Assembly (NCBI GenBank): GCA_965235075.1
Contig: OZ249404.1
Span: 868,001-932,000, forward strand
Direction: 5' to 3'
Length of the DNA: 64,000 nucleotides
DNA from: Fontibacterium medardense
GTDB lineage: Bacteria; Pseudomonadota; Alphaproteobacteria; Pelagibacterales; Pelagibacteraceae
Under the pieces are notes generated by a model, which had not been told where the DNA came from, ran no database searches, and was given only the letters and a program-made list of their open reading frames with translations. Positions 49,983 to 60,256 of this stretch are shown piece after piece. Both the position numbers and the translations under genes were made by a program. Position 1 is the stretch's first letter; the number at the start of each line of letters is the position of its first letter.

Positions 49983-51953
49983 TTATTTAAAGTTTATTGG
50001 ATCAACATCTACCGTTAGTGAAATATTATTTTTAATTTTAATAGTTTTTAACCAATCTTTTAAAAATTTTTGTGGAAACGCTTCTTGAGGATATTTTAAT
50101 AATAACCTTGATCGATATTTTCCCTTTATAAGCGAAATAGATGCGCTTACAGGACCTAACAACAAGGCATCTTTCATTTTTGGAATCTTATTTTTTAAAA
50201 TTCTTGCAAACTCATCAACATCAAATCTATTTTTTCCTGAAATAATAAAAGCAATGAGCTTTGTGAACGGGGGTAGATTAGAACTTTCTCTAAAACTAAT
50301 TTCTTTTTCATAAAAAGCTAAAATATTCTGATCACATATTGATTTTAACGTTTGGTTTTCTGGATCAAAAGTTTGTAAATATACAGTTGAATTTTTAACC
50401 TCTCTTCCAGCTCTGCCACTAAGTTGATTCATTAATTGATATGTTTTTTCTGAACTGCGAATATCATTTCCTAAAAAATTCACATCAGAATTAACAATAA
50501 CGATGCAATTTAACTTTGGAAAATGAAAACCTTTAGAAATTAATTGGGTTCCTACAATGATATTAATTTTTCCATCTTGAATTCTCTCAAAAATCTTTTT
50601 TGTACTATCGTCGTTATGAATAAAATCACTTGAAAATAATTCAATTTTTTTATCAGGAAAAATTTCCTTAACTTCCTCAAATATTTTTTCAACACCTAGA
50701 CCATAAAAAGAAAATTTACAATTATCTCCGTCTTTACATTTTCTTTCCAATGAAGCTTGGTGATCACAATAGTGACAAATTAATTTATTAGTTTCCTTGT
50801 GATAAATTAATGAAACTGAACAGTGAGGGCAATTAAAACGGTATCCACACTCTGAACAAATAACAAATGTTGAATATCCTCTTCTGTTTAAAAAAAATAA
50901 AATTTGATTTCCTTTTTCTAAAATATTTTTAAGTTCTGATATAATAGAGGGTGAAATAAATTTAGATTTAATAGGAGGATTTTTTTTTAGATCTACAAAT
51001 TTAACTTCGGGTAATTCAGCATCGTTATATCTTTTGTCTAAACTAATATAAGAAAATTTTTTATTTACTGTATTGTAATAAGTTTCGAGAGATGGTGTTG
51101 CCGAAACTAAAATGACTGATATTTTTTTTATGGAGGCCATTAACACGGCCATGTCTCTAGCATTATAAATTACTTGATCTTCTTGCTTGTAAGATTGGTC
51201 ATGCTCCTCATCTATAATAATTAAACCTAATTTTTTAAAAGGAAGGAATAAAGATGATCTGGCCCCTAAAACTAAATTAATTTTATGACTAGCGATTCCG
51301 TGCCAAATTAATCTTTTATCTTTTTCAGAAATGTCTGAGTGCCACAATGATGGGTAATTGCCAAAATACTCTTTAAATCTTTCTTTGATTTGATTTGTTA
51401 ATGCAATCTCTGGAAGTAAAACTAATACCTGATAACCCTTTTCTAAAAAATCTTGTATTTTTTTAAAATATATTAATGTTTTTCCTGAGCCTGTAATTCC
51501 ATGTAATAATACTGTTGAAAATTTATCAAAAGCTATCTGCTCATCTAAAATTTTAATAGCTTTCTTCTGACTTGCATCAAAACTAATATTTTTTTTTAAT
51601 GAATATTCTTCAAAAGATTCCTTCTGTTTAGTTTTTTTTGATAATTCTTTAAAAGCTTTTTTAAAAATAAATAATTTTAAAGCAATTCCTAAATCAACTA
51701 AGTTATATCGCGAAAATTTCTCTAAAAAAATTAAAGTATCTTTAGACAAAGACACAAAATCAAATTTCTTTTTAATATCTTTAATCTTAATGGAACTTTT
51801 AATAGGACTGCTTTTACCCCAAACAACCCCTATGATATCTTTATTTTGAAAAGGAACTAAAACAAAATCTCCAGCTTTCACGCTAATTTCTTTGGGAACA
51901 TTATATGTAAATGGATGATCAAATTTTAATGGCAGCAATACATCTAAGGTCAT
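49983..51953 (-). CDS. priA: Primosomal protein N' (replication restart helicase)
   Basis: PriA recognises stalled forks and reloads DnaB. The 656-residue protein has the N-terminal 3' DNA-binding domain (FDHPFTYNVP, about 11-20), helicase motif I LLHGITGSGKT, DEEH (motif II), ILVSATPS and the zinc-binding CSECGYRFNCPHC and CHYCDH clusters with a further Cys pair. QLISKGFHFPKL and QLSGRAGR are motifs V and VI. I use ATG 51953; a TTG just before it is less likely. priA beside atpH is common in alphaproteobacteria. Confidence 0.95.
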   Translation of the reverse strand: MTLDVLLPLKFDHPFTYNVPKEISVKAGDFVLVPFQNKDIIGVVWGKSSPIKSSIKIKDIKKKFDFVSLSKDTLIFLEKFSRYNLVDLGIALKLFIFKKAFKELSKKTKQKESFEEYSLKKNISFDASQKKAIKILDEQIAFDKFSTVLLHGITGSGKTLIYFKKIQDFLEKGYQVLVLLPEIALTNQIKERFKEYFGNYPSLWHSDISEKDKRLIWHGIASHKINLVLGARSSLFLPFKKLGLIIIDEEHDQSYKQEDQVIYNARDMAVLMASIKKISVILVSATPSLETYYNTVNKKFSYISLDKRYNDAELPEVKFVDLKKNPPIKSKFISPSIISELKNILEKGNQILFFLNRRGYSTFVICSECGYRFNCPHCSVSLIYHKETNKLICHYCDHQASLERKCKDGDNCKFSFYGLGVEKIFEEVKEIFPDKKIELFSSDFIHNDDSTKKIFERIQDGKINIIVGTQLISKGFHFPKLNCIVIVNSDVNFLGNDIRSSEKTYQLMNQLSGRAGREVKNSTVYLQTFDPENQTLKSICDQNILAFYEKEISFRESSNLPPFTKLIAFIISGKNRFDVDEFARILKNKIPKMKDALLLGPVSASISLIKGKYRSRLLLKYPQEAFPQKFLKDWLKTIKIKNNISLTVDVDPINFK

Positions 51954-51993
51954 CAAAAAAATTTATTAATTGTTTATTTCTTACTATAAATTT

Positions 51994-51999
51994 TATAAT
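51994..51999 (+). promoter_or_regulatory. -10 element for a near-leaderless transaldolase mRNA
   Basis: A consensus TATAAT lies nine bases before the ATG at 52008, with a poor -35 (TTGTTT at 51970-51975, spacing 18). Transcription would begin at or next to the start codon, and no Shine-Dalgarno sequence is visible. Confidence 0.45.
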
Positions 52000-52007
52000 C
52001 TAAATCC

Positions 52008-52667
52008 ATGGAAATTTTTCTAGACTCATCAGATATTAAAGAAATTAAAGGATTAAACAAAGCTAATTTAGTAGATGGCATCACAACAAATCCCTCTTTA
52101 CTTGCAAGCGCAAATACTAATTTTAAAATTTTATTAAAAGAAATTTGTGGGGAGATAAAAGGTCCGGTAAGTGCTGAAGTAACGTCTCCAGATATTCCTT
52201 CAATGTTAAAAGAAGCAGATGTTCTAAGAAAAATTGCAAAAAATATCGTAATTAAAGTTCCCTTAACTTGGAATGGTTTGCAAGTATGCAGTATACTTTC
52301 AGCAAAAAAAGTAAAAGTAAATGTTACTTTATGTTTTTCTACATCACAAGCTTTGCTTGCTGCAAAGGCTGGCGCAACTTATGTCTCTCCTTTCATTGGA
52401 AGATTAGATGATATTGGAGAAAACGGAATTCAGCTTATAGAAGATATTAAAAAAATTTTTAATAACTATAAAAATATAAAAACAAAAATTTTATCAGCAT
52501 CCATTAGATCTGTGGAAAATTTTAATGCTGTTGCGGCTATCGGTTCTGATGTTGCTACAGTTCCTGTTAAAATTTTTAAAGAACTTCATAAACATCATCT
52601 TACTGATAAAGGTGTAGATATTTTTACTGCTGATTGGAAAAAATCAGGAATGAAGATTTTAACTTAA
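52008..52667 (+). CDS. tal: Transaldolase (small, TalC/Fsa-like)
   Basis: Transaldolase transfers dihydroxyacetone units in the non-oxidative pentose phosphate pathway. The 219-residue length is that of the compact TalC/Fsa group. Motifs are FLDSSDIKEI (about 4-13), DGITTNPSLL (about 23-32) and the Schiff-base lysine K83 in IVIKVPLTWNG, with NVTLCFSTSQALLAAKAGATYVSPFIGR following in pieces (about 105-132). Fructose-6-phosphate aldolase activity is possible. It is divergent from priA, a common arrangement, and converges on lpd with a four-base overlap. Confidence 0.93.
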   Translation: MEIFLDSSDIKEIKGLNKANLVDGITTNPSLLASANTNFKILLKEICGEIKGPVSAEVTSPDIPSMLKEADVLRKIAKNIVIKVPLTWNGLQVCSILSAKKVKVNVTLCFSTSQALLAAKAGATYVSPFIGRLDDIGENGIQLIEDIKKIFNNYKNIKTKILSASIRSVENFNAVAAIGSDVATVPVKIFKELHKHHLTDKGVDIFTADWKKSGMKILT

Positions 52668-54061
52668 AAGTGGATAGCTCTTTTATCAACTGCTAAAGCA
52701 GCTTCTTTAATTGCTTCAGCATAAGTAGGATGCGCATGACATGTTCTTGCTATATCTTCAGCGCTTGCACCAAATTCCATAGCCAAAGCCATTTCTGCAA
52801 TCATATTACCAACATCAGGTCCGATCATATGGACACCTAGAACCCTATCTGTTTTTTCATCAGATAAAATTTTAACAAATCCATCTGCTTCATCATTGAT
52901 TTTTGCTCTAGCATTTGCCGCGAAAGGGAATTTACCAACTTTATAAGATATTTTTTGCTCTTTTAACTGTTCTTCTGTTTTACCAACTGAAGCTACTTCT
53001 GGAGAAGTATAAACAACACCGGGAATAACATCATAATTCACATGTCCATATTTTCCACTAAGCAATTCTGCAATGGCAATTCCTTCTTCTTCAGCTTTAT
53101 GAGCTAACATTGGACCTACAATTACATCTCCAATTGCGTAAATATTATCTAAATTAGTTTTATATTTATGATCTATTTCAACTCTTCCTTTTGAATCTAA
53201 TTTTACTCCAATTTTATCAAGGTTTAATCCTGCGGTATTAGGTTTTCTTCCAACTGACATTAAAACAATATCACAATCAATATCGCTTTTAGCTCCATTC
53301 TTCTCAACTGTAACTGTTGCGCCATTTTTATTTTTTTTTACACCAATTACTTTTGTTGATAGATTAAATTGCATTCCTTGTTTTTGTAATATTTTTAAAA
53401 AAGCATCTGATACTTCTCTGTCCATGCCTGGAGTTATATAATCTAAGTATTCTACAACTTGAACTTCCGACCCTAATCTTAGCCAAACAGAACCCATTTC
53501 TAATCCAATATAACCAGCCCCTATAACAACAAGTTTTTTAGGCACCGAGGTCAAATTTAATGCCCCCGTTGAAGATACTACTATTTTTTCATCAATTTCT
53601 ATATTTGGAAGAGAAATTGGAACGGAGCCGGTCGCTATAATTGCATTTTTAAATTTATAATCTTTTTGATTATTAGACGCATCGGTTACTAAAATTGTAT
53701 TTTTATCTTTAAAAGATCCAAAGCCTTTAATGTAAGTAACTTTATTTTTTTTAAATAAAAATTCTATTCCCTTAGTAAGTCCTTCTACACCTTTTGATTT
53801 GTGACTCATCATTTTTGCAAGATCTAATGACGGTTCGTTAATATTAATACCTATGTTTTTAAATTCAGTTTTTGCTTTTTTATAAAGATCTGACGAATGC
53901 AATAAAGCTTTTGAAGGTATACATCCAACATTTAGACAAGTGCCGCCCAATGTGCCTCTAGATTCGATACATGCAGTTTTTAGTCCTAGTTGAGCTGCTC
54001 TAATTGCTCCAACATATCCTCCTGGACCTCCACCTATAACTAAAAAATCAAATTCTTCCAT
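52664..54061 (-). CDS. lpdA: Dihydrolipoyl dehydrogenase (E3)
   Basis: E3 reoxidises dihydrolipoyl groups, here probably of the 2-oxoglutarate dehydrogenase complex. The 465-residue flavoprotein has the FAD motif VIGGGPGGYVGAIRAAQLG (about 8-26), the redox-active GGTCLNVGCIPSKALL (about 39-54), the NAD-binding IGAGYIGLEMGSVWLRLG (about 180-197) and the C-terminal HAHPTYAEA (about 440-448) with the catalytic His. It is the last gene of the TCA-cycle cluster, three bases after sucB. Confidence 0.95.
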   Translation of the reverse strand: MEEFDFLVIGGGPGGYVGAIRAAQLGLKTACIESRGTLGGTCLNVGCIPSKALLHSSDLYKKAKTEFKNIGININEPSLDLAKMMSHKSKGVEGLTKGIEFLFKKNKVTYIKGFGSFKDKNTILVTDASNNQKDYKFKNAIIATGSVPISLPNIEIDEKIVVSSTGALNLTSVPKKLVVIGAGYIGLEMGSVWLRLGSEVQVVEYLDYITPGMDREVSDAFLKILQKQGMQFNLSTKVIGVKKNKNGATVTVEKNGAKSDIDCDIVLMSVGRKPNTAGLNLDKIGVKLDSKGRVEIDHKYKTNLDNIYAIGDVIVGPMLAHKAEEEGIAIAELLSGKYGHVNYDVIPGVVYTSPEVASVGKTEEQLKEQKISYKVGKFPFAANARAKINDEADGFVKILSDEKTDRVLGVHMIGPDVGNMIAEMALAMEFGASAEDIARTCHAHPTYAEAIKEAALAVDKRAIHF

Positions 54062-54064
54062 GAA

Positions 54065-55240
54065 TTATAAATTTAAAAAAAGTCTTCTTGGATCTTCTAA
54101 ATACTCTTTAACTCTTACTAAAAATGATACTGCGTCTTTTCCATCAATAATTCTGTGATCATAAGATAGCGCTAAATACATAATGGGTCTAACTTCAACT
54201 TTTCCTTCAACAACAACTGCTCGCTGAACAATATTATGCATTCCTAACACTCCTGATTGTGGAGGATTTAATATTGGCGTTGATAACATCGAACCATAAA
54301 TTCCACCATTTGTAATTGTGAAGGTTCCACCCTGAAGTTCTTCAATAGACAATTGTCCTAATTTTGCTTTTTCGCCTAGAGCAATAATTTGTTTTTCAAT
54401 GTCTGCAAATGACAATTCATCTGCGTCTCTAACTACCGGAACGACCAATCCTTTCTCTGTTCCGACAGCAACACCAATATTGTAATAATTCTTGTAAACA
54501 ATTTCATCTTGTTGAATTTCTGCATTAATAATTGGGAAAGCTTTTAAAGCTTCAACACAAGATCTTACAAAAAATGACATAAATCCTAATTTTACTCCGT
54601 ATCTTTTTTGAAAGCCGTCTTTATATTCAGCTCTCATTTCGATAATTCTAGACATATCAATTTCATTGAATGTCGTAAGCATCGCTGCATTGTTTTGGGC
54701 TTCTTTTAATCTCTTTGCGATAGTTGCTCTTAGTCGATTCATTTTAACTCGTTCTTCATCTCCCTTAGTTGCTCTTGCTGAGGAAGGAACAGAAGGTAAG
54801 CCCATGGATTCTAATAAGTCTCCTTTTAAAATTCTTCCATCTCTTCCTGAACCACTTATTGTGCTAATATCAATTCTTTTTTCTTCAACTATTCTTTTTA
54901 CTGCTGGTGATAATATTTCTTGTTTACTTACAGCAACTTCAACTATTTTTGGTTTTACTGGCTCTGGTGATTTAACAGGTTCTTTTTTTTCTACATTTGC
55001 AGTTCCTGCACCTACTGACCCTAAAATAGCACCAACATTAACTGTGCTTCCTGCTTGAATTTTAATTTCAGATAAAATGCCTGTCTCTGGGGAAGGCACT
55101 GCCACACTAACTTTATCTGTTTCTAATTCAACGACTGGCTCGTCTGCTTTCACTGGATCGCCAACCTGTTTAAGCCATTTAGAAACTGTGGCTTCCGTTA
55201 CTGACTCGCCAAGTGTGGGTACTACTAAATCTTTTGCCAT
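54065..55240 (-). CDS. sucB: Dihydrolipoyl succinyltransferase (2-oxoglutarate dehydrogenase E2)
   Basis: E2 passes the succinyl group to coenzyme A. The 391-residue protein has one lipoyl domain with the lipoylated lysine in ELETDKVSV (about 39-47), a short Pro/Lys/Val linker, a peripheral-subunit-binding domain (SPAVKRIVEEKRIDISTISGSGRDGRI in parts, about 110-137), and a catalytic domain ending with SYDHRIIDGKDA (about 360-371). It lies four bases after sucA. Confidence 0.96.
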   Translation of the reverse strand: MAKDLVVPTLGESVTEATVSKWLKQVGDPVKADEPVVELETDKVSVAVPSPETGILSEIKIQAGSTVNVGAILGSVGAGTANVEKKEPVKSPEPVKPKIVEVAVSKQEILSPAVKRIVEEKRIDISTISGSGRDGRILKGDLLESMGLPSVPSSARATKGDEERVKMNRLRATIAKRLKEAQNNAAMLTTFNEIDMSRIIEMRAEYKDGFQKRYGVKLGFMSFFVRSCVEALKAFPIINAEIQQDEIVYKNYYNIGVAVGTEKGLVVPVVRDADELSFADIEKQIIALGEKAKLGQLSIEELQGGTFTITNGGIYGSMLSTPILNPPQSGVLGMHNIVQRAVVVEGKVEVRPIMYLALSYDHRIIDGKDAVSFLVRVKEYLEDPRRLFLNL

Positions 55241-55244
55241 TATT

Positions 55245-58187
55245 TTATAAAAGTACTTTTGATATTATTTCGTTCTGCTGTTGTACATGTTTTTTTAAAT
55301 ATCCGGTAGCCGTTGAAGCTGAAGGTTTTCTGCCAACATATTGTACTTTTTTAGATTTAGCGCCAACCAAATCTAACGTCCAATTGATGTATTTTTCAAC
55401 AAAACTCCAAGCGCCCATATTTTCTGGCTCCTCCTGACACCAGATAAATTCGTCAGCATTTTTAAATCTTTTTAAAAAACTTGCTAATTTTTTAACTGGG
55501 AATGGATATAACTGCTCAATTCTTAATAATTGAACTTTAGGATTTCTTATTGTTTCTCTTTTTTCAGAAATATCAAAATAAACTTTTCCAGAACAAAGAA
55601 CTACACGTTTAATATCTTCGTCTTTTACTAATTTAATTAAATTGTATTCCGGAAAATCTGCATGATCTGGTAATATTCTATGAAAAGAATTTTCTGGTAA
55701 AAAATCTTCAATTTCAGAAACGCATTTTTTGTGTCTCAGTAAAGATTTTGGTGAGAAAACTATAAGTGGTTTTCTAAATGTTCTATGAATCTGTCTTCTT
55801 AATAAATGAAAATAATTTGCAGGTGTAGTGCAATTAACTACTTGCAAATTTTCCTGAGCACAAGATTGCAGATATCTTTCAATTCGTGCTGAAGAATGTT
55901 CTGGTCCTTGACCTTCGTAGCCATGGGGAAGAAGCATAACTAAACCGCTTGCTCGTGTCCATTTTTTTTCTCCTGAAGTAATAAACTGATCAATTATAAT
56001 TTGAGCTCCATTTGCAAAATCCCCAAACTGAGCTTCCCATAAAACCAATGTCTCTGGTGATGATAACGAATATCCATATTCAAATCCTAATACGCCGAAC
56101 TCTGAAAGGAAACTGTCAATAATTTCAAACTGAGCTTGGTTTGAGCTTAGATTTTTTAAAGGGTAATATTTTTCTCCTGTATCTTGATCAAGCACACTGG
56201 CGTGTCTTTGACTAAAAGTGCCTCTTGATGAGTCTTGTCCTACAAATCTTACAGGGTAACCTTCTAACAATAATGTTCCAAAAGCTAAACTCTCAGCTGT
56301 CGCCCAGTCAAAACCTTTTCCAGTTTCAAACATTTTTTTCTTTGCCTCAAAAAGTCTTTTTATTGTTGAATGAGAATTTAAATTTGCTGGAAGATTGCAA
56401 ATTTTTTCTCCAGCTTGATGGATTAAATCTAAATCAACACCTGTCACGCCTCTACGGTCAGATCCAATTTCAGTTGTAAATTTTGACCAGCTTCCAGTAA
56501 ACCAATCTATTTGGTTTGGAATATAACTCTTTGATGTTTCAAATTCTGTATCTAAAAATTTTTTAAAATTATCTTTTTCATTTTGAAACTCTTCTTTCCT
56601 TAAAACACCTTCTTGAATAAGTTGGTTTCCATAAATTGTTAAGGTCGTAGCCTGGGCTCTAATTTTTTTGTACATTAAGGGCTGAGTGAAAGAAGGCTCA
56701 TCTCCCTCATTGTGCCCAAATCTTCGGTAACAAATAATATCTATAACAACATCTCGTTTAAATTTTTGTCTATATTCTGTTGCTATTCTTGCACAATAAA
56801 CAACAGCCTCAGCATCATCGCCATTAACGTGAAATATTGGAGCTTGAACCATTTTAGCTACCTCAGATGGATAAGGTGAAGATCTTGCATAAGAAGGGCT
56901 TGTGGTAAAACCAATTTGATTATTAACAATAATATGAATTGTACCTCCAGTGTTGTGTCCTTTTAAACCAGACATAGCAAAACATTCTGCAACGATCCCT
57001 TGTCCTGCAAACGCTGCATCTCCATGCAAAAGAATAGGAACGACTTTTACTCTTTGTGGATCGTTATGAAAAAATTGTTTAGCTCTAGTTTGTCCTAACA
57101 CCACAGGGTTTACAGCTTCAAGATGCGAAGGGTTAGCAGTTAAACTTACATGTACATTGTTACCATTAAAATCTCGATCTGCTGATGCTCCTAAATGATA
57201 TTTAACGTCTCCTGAAACACCCGCTGTATCTGGGCCTGGATCTCCAGAAAATTCTTTAAATATTTTTTTAAAAGGTTTTTGAATAACGTTTGCAAGAATA
57301 TTTAATCTACCTCGATGAGGCATTCCAATTTTAACTTCTTTAACCCCTAAACCTCCTCCAACTTTAATTATCTGTTCAAGCGCAGGAATTAAAGATTCGC
57401 AGCCATCTAAACCAAATCTTTTTGTTCCAACAAACTTAGTATGACAATAGTTTTCAAATCCTTCTGCTTCTACTAACTTTTTAAAAATTGCTTTTTTTCC
57501 TTCAGAAGTAAAGTTTGCTTCTTTTCCTTTTCCTTCAATTCTTTCTTGAATCCATTTTTTTTCCTCTGGATCCGACATATGCATAAACTCTATTCCAATT
57601 TTTGAACAATAAGTTTTTAATAAAATTTCTAATATTTCATTAACAGTTGCATATTCTAAACCAAGAAACTTATCTAAAAATATTTTTCTGTTTCTGTCTT
57701 CTTTTTTAAAACCATATGTTTCTGGATTAAGTTCGGGGTGATGATGTTTTTCTTGAAGTTGTAATGGATCTAAATCAGCAATTAAATGACCTCTGATCCT
57801 GTAGGCTCTAATCATCATGATTGCTCTAACAGAATCAATGGTAGATCTTTCTACATCAAATTTTTCTTCACTTGATAAAGTTCTATTTTTTTCTACAATT
57901 TTTTCTTTAATTGAATTTCCATTTAAATTTTTAGGAAGATATTTTTCATAAACATCTAAATCTCCATTAGAAATATATTTAATATTTGATGGAGCCCAAC
58001 TAGGTCCTTGATTTTCTATAATATTATCTTTTTGATCACCAAGACCTTCAAAAAATTGTCTCCAACTATCTGGAATACTTGCAGGATTTTCTACGTATTT
58101 AGCGTAAAGTTTTTCAATATAAGAAGAGTTTGTTCCTGATAAAAAAGAAGTTTTTTGAAAAATAATATTATTTTCTTGTGATGACAT
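55245..58187 (-). CDS. sucA: 2-oxoglutarate dehydrogenase E1
   Basis: E1 decarboxylates 2-oxoglutarate using thiamine diphosphate. The 980-residue protein has the N-terminal YAKYVENPASIPDSWRQFF segment (about 29-47) that helps bind the complex, IGMPHRGRLNILANV (about 283-297), HLGASADR, the thiamine-binding GDAAFAGQGIV (about 396-406), the HNEGDEPSFTQP segment and the C-terminal transketolase-like region (about 640-980, FVGQDSSRGTFSQRHA). Length is typical for SucA. It is followed by sucB and preceded by sucCD. Confidence 0.96.
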   Translation of the reverse strand: MSSQENNIIFQKTSFLSGTNSSYIEKLYAKYVENPASIPDSWRQFFEGLGDQKDNIIENQGPSWAPSNIKYISNGDLDVYEKYLPKNLNGNSIKEKIVEKNRTLSSEEKFDVERSTIDSVRAIMMIRAYRIRGHLIADLDPLQLQEKHHHPELNPETYGFKKEDRNRKIFLDKFLGLEYATVNEILEILLKTYCSKIGIEFMHMSDPEEKKWIQERIEGKGKEANFTSEGKKAIFKKLVEAEGFENYCHTKFVGTKRFGLDGCESLIPALEQIIKVGGGLGVKEVKIGMPHRGRLNILANVIQKPFKKIFKEFSGDPGPDTAGVSGDVKYHLGASADRDFNGNNVHVSLTANPSHLEAVNPVVLGQTRAKQFFHNDPQRVKVVPILLHGDAAFAGQGIVAECFAMSGLKGHNTGGTIHIIVNNQIGFTTSPSYARSSPYPSEVAKMVQAPIFHVNGDDAEAVVYCARIATEYRQKFKRDVVIDIICYRRFGHNEGDEPSFTQPLMYKKIRAQATTLTIYGNQLIQEGVLRKEEFQNEKDNFKKFLDTEFETSKSYIPNQIDWFTGSWSKFTTEIGSDRRGVTGVDLDLIHQAGEKICNLPANLNSHSTIKRLFEAKKKMFETGKGFDWATAESLAFGTLLLEGYPVRFVGQDSSRGTFSQRHASVLDQDTGEKYYPLKNLSSNQAQFEIIDSFLSEFGVLGFEYGYSLSSPETLVLWEAQFGDFANGAQIIIDQFITSGEKKWTRASGLVMLLPHGYEGQGPEHSSARIERYLQSCAQENLQVVNCTTPANYFHLLRRQIHRTFRKPLIVFSPKSLLRHKKCVSEIEDFLPENSFHRILPDHADFPEYNLIKLVKDEDIKRVVLCSGKVYFDISEKRETIRNPKVQLLRIEQLYPFPVKKLASFLKRFKNADEFIWCQEEPENMGAWSFVEKYINWTLDLVGAKSKKVQYVGRKPSASTATGYLKKHVQQQNEIISKVLL

Positions 58188-58212
58188 GTAATTTTATATT
58201 CGTAATAAAATA

Positions 58213-59088
58213 CTAAGTCTTAAGTTTGTCAAATAGAGTTTTTCCAATATCTGCTGGAGAATTTGCAACTGTTATGCCACAAGATTTCATTGTTTCTATC
58301 TTATCTTTGGCAAGTCCTTTACCACCAGAAATAATAGCTCCTGCATGCCCCATTCTTCTTCCTGGAGGAGCTGTTACACCAGCTATAAATCCAACTACTG
58401 GTTTTTTAATTTTTGAAGATTTAATAAATTCAGCACCTTCTTCTTCTGCACTTCCACCAATTTCTCCTATCATAATAATAGATTTTGTTTCATCGTCTTT
58501 TAAAAATAAATCTAAACAATCAATAAAATTTGTTCCATTAATTGGATCGCCACCAATTCCAATGCATGTTGATTGCCCTAATCCCAATGCTGTAGTTTGC
58601 GCAACAGCCTCATAGGTTAACGTTCCTGATCTTGATACAATTCCAACTGATCCTTTTTTATGAATGTGCCCTGGCATAATTCCAATCTTACATTCATCTG
58701 GCGTAATAATTCCTGGACAATTAGGTCCTATTAATCTGCTTTTAGACTTAATTAATTTTTCTTTAACTTTAACCATATCTAAAACTGGAATGCCCTCAGT
58801 AATGCAAACAATTAAAGGTATTTCGCTATCTAATGCTTCAATAATTGCTGCTGCTGCATATGCTGCAGGAACATAAATCATAGTTGCATCAGGTTTTACC
58901 TTATCGACTGCTTCAGCAACTGTGTTAAAAACTGGAAGACCTAAATGAGTTTGTCCGCCTTTTTTAGGAGTAATTCCTCCAACTAAATTTGTTCCATATG
59001 CAAGCGCTTGCTCAGAATGAAATGTTCCGTGTTTTCCTGTAAAGCCCTGACAAATAACTTTTGTTTTTTTATTTACTAAAACAGACAT
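58213..59088 (-). CDS. sucD: Succinyl-CoA synthetase alpha subunit
   Basis: SucD carries the catalytic His that is phosphorylated during succinyl-CoA cleavage. The 291-residue protein starts MSVLVNKKTKVICQGFTGKHG and has the CoA-binding domain, GPNCPGIITP (about 124-133), SRSGTLTYEA and the phospho-His in GHAGAIISG (about 246-254). An upstream in-frame start at 59124 would overlap sucC by 35 bases and add residues with no family match, so I use 59088, one base after sucC. Confidence 0.96.
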   Translation of the reverse strand: MSVLVNKKTKVICQGFTGKHGTFHSEQALAYGTNLVGGITPKKGGQTHLGLPVFNTVAEAVDKVKPDATMIYVPAAYAAAAIIEALDSEIPLIVCITEGIPVLDMVKVKEKLIKSKSRLIGPNCPGIITPDECKIGIMPGHIHKKGSVGIVSRSGTLTYEAVAQTTALGLGQSTCIGIGGDPINGTNFIDCLDLFLKDDETKSIIMIGEIGGSAEEEGAEFIKSSKIKKPVVGFIAGVTAPPGRRMGHAGAIISGGKGLAKDKIETMKSCGITVANSPADIGKTLFDKLKT

Positions 59089-59089
59089 A

Positions 59090-60250
59090 TTAAGACGTAG
59101 CCTCCACAATTTTTTTTGCTGCATCTGATAAATTATCAGCAGAAATAATTGTCAAACCAGATTTTTTTAAAATTTCTTTCCCTTCATCAACTTTTGTTCC
59201 TGCTAATCTAACAACAAGAGGAACTTTAAGATCAACTTCTTTTGCGGCTTCAACAACTCCTTGTGCAATAATATCACAGCGCATAATTCCACCAAAAATA
59301 TTTATTAAAATTCCTTCAACATTTTTATCTGATAAAATTATTTTAAAAGCAGCGGATACCTTTTCTTTTGTAGCTCCACCACCTACATCTAGGAAATTTG
59401 CTGGCTCTGATCCGCAAAGTTTTATGATATCCATGGTTGCCATTGCAAGACCCGCGCCATTAACCATGCAACCAATTTTTCCATCTAATTTAATATAAGC
59501 TAATTCATATTTACTAGCTTCGATCTCCATTGGATCTTCTTCGTTTAGATCTCTAAGTTCTTTTATTTCTGGATGTCTAAAAAGGGCATTGTCATCGAAA
59601 CTTATTTTTGCATCTAAACATTTAATTTGATCTTCCGTTGTAAGAATTAAAGGATTTATTTCAATTAAACTTCCATCAGTGTTCACTAAAGTATCGTATA
59701 AAGCCTGAGCAACTTTCTTTGCCTGATTTTTTTGATCTCCACTTAAATTATAAGGTTTCACAATCGATTCTAAATCCTCATCTCTTAATTTTGCTGATAA
59801 AGAAACGCGCGTTGTAATAATTTTCTCAGGAGTTTTATCTGCAACTTCTTCAACATCCATTCCTCCTTCAGCGCTAGAAATAAATGCAATTTTTGAAGAG
59901 GCTCTATCTACTAGACACGACAAATAAAATTCTTTTTTAATGTCCGATGCTTCTTCTATATACAGTCTCTTTACTTCTCTTCCTTGGGGCCCTGTTTGAT
60001 GTGTGACAAGAACTTTTCCAAGTAAATCTTTACATTTTTGTTTTAATTCATCGATACTTTTAACTAATTTTACACCTCCAGCCTTTCCTCTTCCACCAGC
60101 ATGTATTTGGGCCTTAACCACATACATTTTGCTATTTAGCTGTTTAATTTTTTCATCAATTTCATTTAAATTAAAAATAACAACACCCTTTGAAACTGGG
60201 GCGCCAAATTTTTTTATTAGGTCTTTTGCCTGATGCTCGTGAATATTCAT
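59090..60250 (-). CDS. sucC: Succinyl-CoA synthetase beta subunit
   Basis: SucC binds the nucleotide and CoA side of the reaction. The 386-residue protein starts MNIHEHQAKDLIKKFGAPV and has the ATP-grasp region with VKAQIHAGGRGKAGGVKL (about 45-62), IEINPLILT (about 197-205), GAGLAMATMD (about 265-274) and the NIFGGIMRCD segment (about 318-327). It lies six bases after mdh and one before sucD. Confidence 0.97.
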   Translation of the reverse strand: MNIHEHQAKDLIKKFGAPVSKGVVIFNLNEIDEKIKQLNSKMYVVKAQIHAGGRGKAGGVKLVKSIDELKQKCKDLLGKVLVTHQTGPQGREVKRLYIEEASDIKKEFYLSCLVDRASSKIAFISSAEGGMDVEEVADKTPEKIITTRVSLSAKLRDEDLESIVKPYNLSGDQKNQAKKVAQALYDTLVNTDGSLIEINPLILTTEDQIKCLDAKISFDDNALFRHPEIKELRDLNEEDPMEIEASKYELAYIKLDGKIGCMVNGAGLAMATMDIIKLCGSEPANFLDVGGGATKEKVSAAFKIILSDKNVEGILINIFGGIMRCDIIAQGVVEAAKEVDLKVPLVVRLAGTKVDEGKEILKKSGLTIISADNLSDAAKKIVEATS

Positions 60251-60256
60251 GAAAGA

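Noticed and set aside
54666..55058. 130-codon ORF antisense to sucB
   Set aside because: It mirrors the sucB linker and E3-binding region; sucB motifs are intact on the other strand.
59089..59124. N-terminal extension of sucD from an upstream start at 59124
   Set aside because: It would overlap sucC, and the residues do not match SucD, which clearly begins MSVLVNKK at 59088.
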